The notes below the pieces were generated by a model. The model saw only the letters and a list, made by a program, of their open reading frames with translations. It did no database searches and was not told the origin of the DNA. From Ilumatobacteraceae bacterium (GTDB lineage: Bacteria > Actinomycetota > Acidimicrobiia > Acidimicrobiales > Ilumatobacteraceae), in assembly GCA_016650435.1 (NCBI GenBank), contig JAENVT010000568.1, positions 1 to 6,244 of the forward strand: a DNA stretch of 6,244 nucleotides, in the 5' to 3' direction. This document shows, piece by piece, positions 5,401 to 6,244 of the stretch. A program made the position numbers and the translations under genes. How positions within the stretch are numbered: the stretch's first letter is position 1; every line of letters begins with the position of its first letter.

Positions 5401-5901
5401 ATGTGCACGATGTGCGAGGGCAAGGCTGTGGTTCGTTCTGCTGACGAGGGCGATGCGTGGTGGTACGACGGCGGGCTGATGACGATCAAGGCTGGCTCGG
5501 CCGACACCGGCGGCAGCGTGTCGGTGATCGACGTGGTCGTACCAAAGGGCAAGGCAACTCCGCTGCACATTCACCCTGATGCCGAAGAGACCTTCTTCGT
5601 TGTCGACGGAGAACTGGTCGTGCACATTGACGGCGTCGATCACCGCGTGACGTCGGGCGGCACCTCGACCATCCGACGAGGGACCCCCCATGCATTTGCC
5701 GTGGCGTCGACGACTGCCCACATCCTCGTCATCTTCAGCCCCGGCGGCGGCGAACAATTCTTCATCGACGCGGGCGAGCCCGCCGCGCGTCGAGAACTCC
5801 CGCCAGAGGGCGAGCGTGACTTCGAACGTGTCCGAAAGGCTGCGGAGACCAACGGGCTCGTGCTCCTCGGTCCGCCACCGTTCGACCTGGCCACGCTGTA
5901 G
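5401..5901 (+). CDS. Small cupin-domain protein, probable TetR target
   Basis: A 166-residue single-domain cupin. Motif 1 fits exactly: Gly50-x5-His56-x-His58-x4-Glu63-x6-Gly70 (LHIHPDAEETFFVVDGEL). Motif 2 (STIRRGTPHAF) keeps Gly94 and His97 but has Arg instead of Pro and lacks the final Asn. His56, His58, Glu63 and His97 form the likely metal site. The nearest well-known type is quercetin 2,3-dioxygenase-like cupins, but the substrate cannot be read from sequence, and binding or isomerase roles are possible. The N-terminus MCTMC carries Cys2-x-x-Cys5 outside the barrel, unusual for the family. Start ATG 5401 is preceded by AAGGG (5388-5392); a GTG at 5392 in the same frame would overlap that site. 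It is divergent from the TetR gene across their shared operator, so induction by the TetR ligand is likely, perhaps a compound the cupin acts on. Confidence 0.88.
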   Translation: MCTMCEGKAVVRSADEGDAWWYDGGLMTIKAGSADTGGSVSVIDVVVPKGKATPLHIHPDAEETFFVVDGELVVHIDGVDHRVTSGGTSTIRRGTPHAFAVASTTAHILVIFSPGGGEQFFIDAGEPAARRELPPEGERDFERVRKAAETNGLVLLGPPPFDLATL

Positions 5902-6021
5902 GACGTGCCAACACGCGTCCGACGGCCATCGGGCCAAGGATCCGAGGAAGCGGTCTCCGACGTGCGAGACCTGCTCTGTGGGAGTTTCGGTGCAACAAAA
6001 AGTGCTGTTGACCTGGTATTA
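5902..6021. other. Spacer between cupin gene and repeat B
   Basis: No gene is visible. A weak, bulged stem at 5901-5920 (GGACGTG against CACGCGTCC) touches the cupin stop codon and could end the transcript, but it has no T-run. Confidence 0.3.
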
Positions 6022-6102
6022 CGTGGAGCTGAGGGGAATTGAACCCCTGACCCCTTCCATGCCATGGGCAGGCCCCAACGCGAAGAAATGTAGTTACACC
6101 CT
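6022..6102 (-). repeat. Direct repeat B: att-like site with tRNA-Ala(GGC) 3' half
   Basis: Exact 81-bp copy of repeat A at a distance of 3060 bp, in the same orientation; 6011-6021 also match with two differences. It contains the same tRNA-Ala 3' half (anticodon GGC at 6063-6061 on the minus strand, discriminator at 6024) and the same 37-bp foreign arm (6066-6102). Since both copies carry the element arm rather than the tRNA 5' half, neither is the restored tRNA. If this is a tandem array, a second element starts here and a complete tRNA-Ala(GGC) on the minus strand should lie to the right of the window. Confidence 0.8.
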
Positions 6103-6244
6103 CGGCTAGCGGCGGGGATGCGTCGAGGTGTTTCACGACGACCGGGGAGCTTGGCCGAGCCAGTCCGCGGCGGTGCCCTAGTGCTAGACCGGGGACGTGC
6201 TGCTACCAGTGCTTGACGGCAACAACCGGGTGACCCGATGCCAC
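6103..6244. other. Right end of window, unassigned
   Basis: I see nothing that can be assigned. On the plus strand a frame from GTG 6197, with GGGG just upstream, stays open to the edge for 16 codons. On the minus strand a frame enters from the edge and stops at 6203. Either could belong to a gene mostly outside the window. Confidence 0.3.

Noticed and set aside
5690..6109. Open frame ending in a peptide beginning VELRGIEPLTPSMPW
   Set aside because: That peptide is the antisense translation of the tRNA-Ala 3' half, a known annotation trap. The upstream part overlaps the cupin gene in another frame.
1..6244. CRISPR array, IS element or integrase
   Set aside because: No short regularly spaced repeats, no transposase or recombinase motif on either strand, and no terminal inverted repeats at the islet ends.

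Overview
The window is GC-rich DNA with an actinobacterial look. Signs of this are strong G/C at third codon positions, start codons placed where a leaderless transcript would begin, and tRNA 3' sequence without an encoded CCA. I cannot name the genus. A pyruvate:ferredoxin oxidoreductase beside a possible DosR/DevR-like site suggests a bacterium that meets low oxygen.

Left part (1-2852), ordinary chromosome. A minus-strand nifJ-type pyruvate:ferredoxin/flavodoxin oxidoreductase runs off the left edge; its first 437 residues are present and intact. A ferritin-like four-helix protein is divergent from it across a short control region with an inverted repeat and a DosR-like box. A CPBP (CAAX-like) membrane protease follows on the same strand.

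Middle and right (about 2853-6102), a probable accessory islet. Two direct repeats, exact over 81 bp and exactly 3060 bp apart, each hold the 3' half of a tRNA-Ala(GGC) on the minus strand, from the anticodon loop to the discriminator base. In place of the tRNA 5' half, both carry the same 37-bp foreign arm. This is the expected form of attachment-site copies left by elements that integrate in a tRNA gene. Between them lie (i) a type IV toxin-antitoxin operon: an excisionase/MerR-like HTH joined to an AbiEi-like C-terminal region, then an AbiEii/MenT-type nucleotidyltransferase; and (ii) a divergent TetR regulator / cupin pair around a perfect 14-bp palindrome. No integrase is visible, so the islet would be mobilised in trans or be a relic. 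A weaker third match to the repeat end lies between modules (i) and (ii).

The toxin-antitoxin promoter is covered by a 13-bp inverted repeat. A further copy of its half-site lies left of the first att repeat, and its TAACTACA core recurs in the att arms, so one HTH protein might bind both operator and attachment sites. Three predicted start codons have a -10 hexamer ending exactly six bases upstream, the geometry of leaderless mRNAs. The last 140 bases (6103-6244) hold nothing I can assign.
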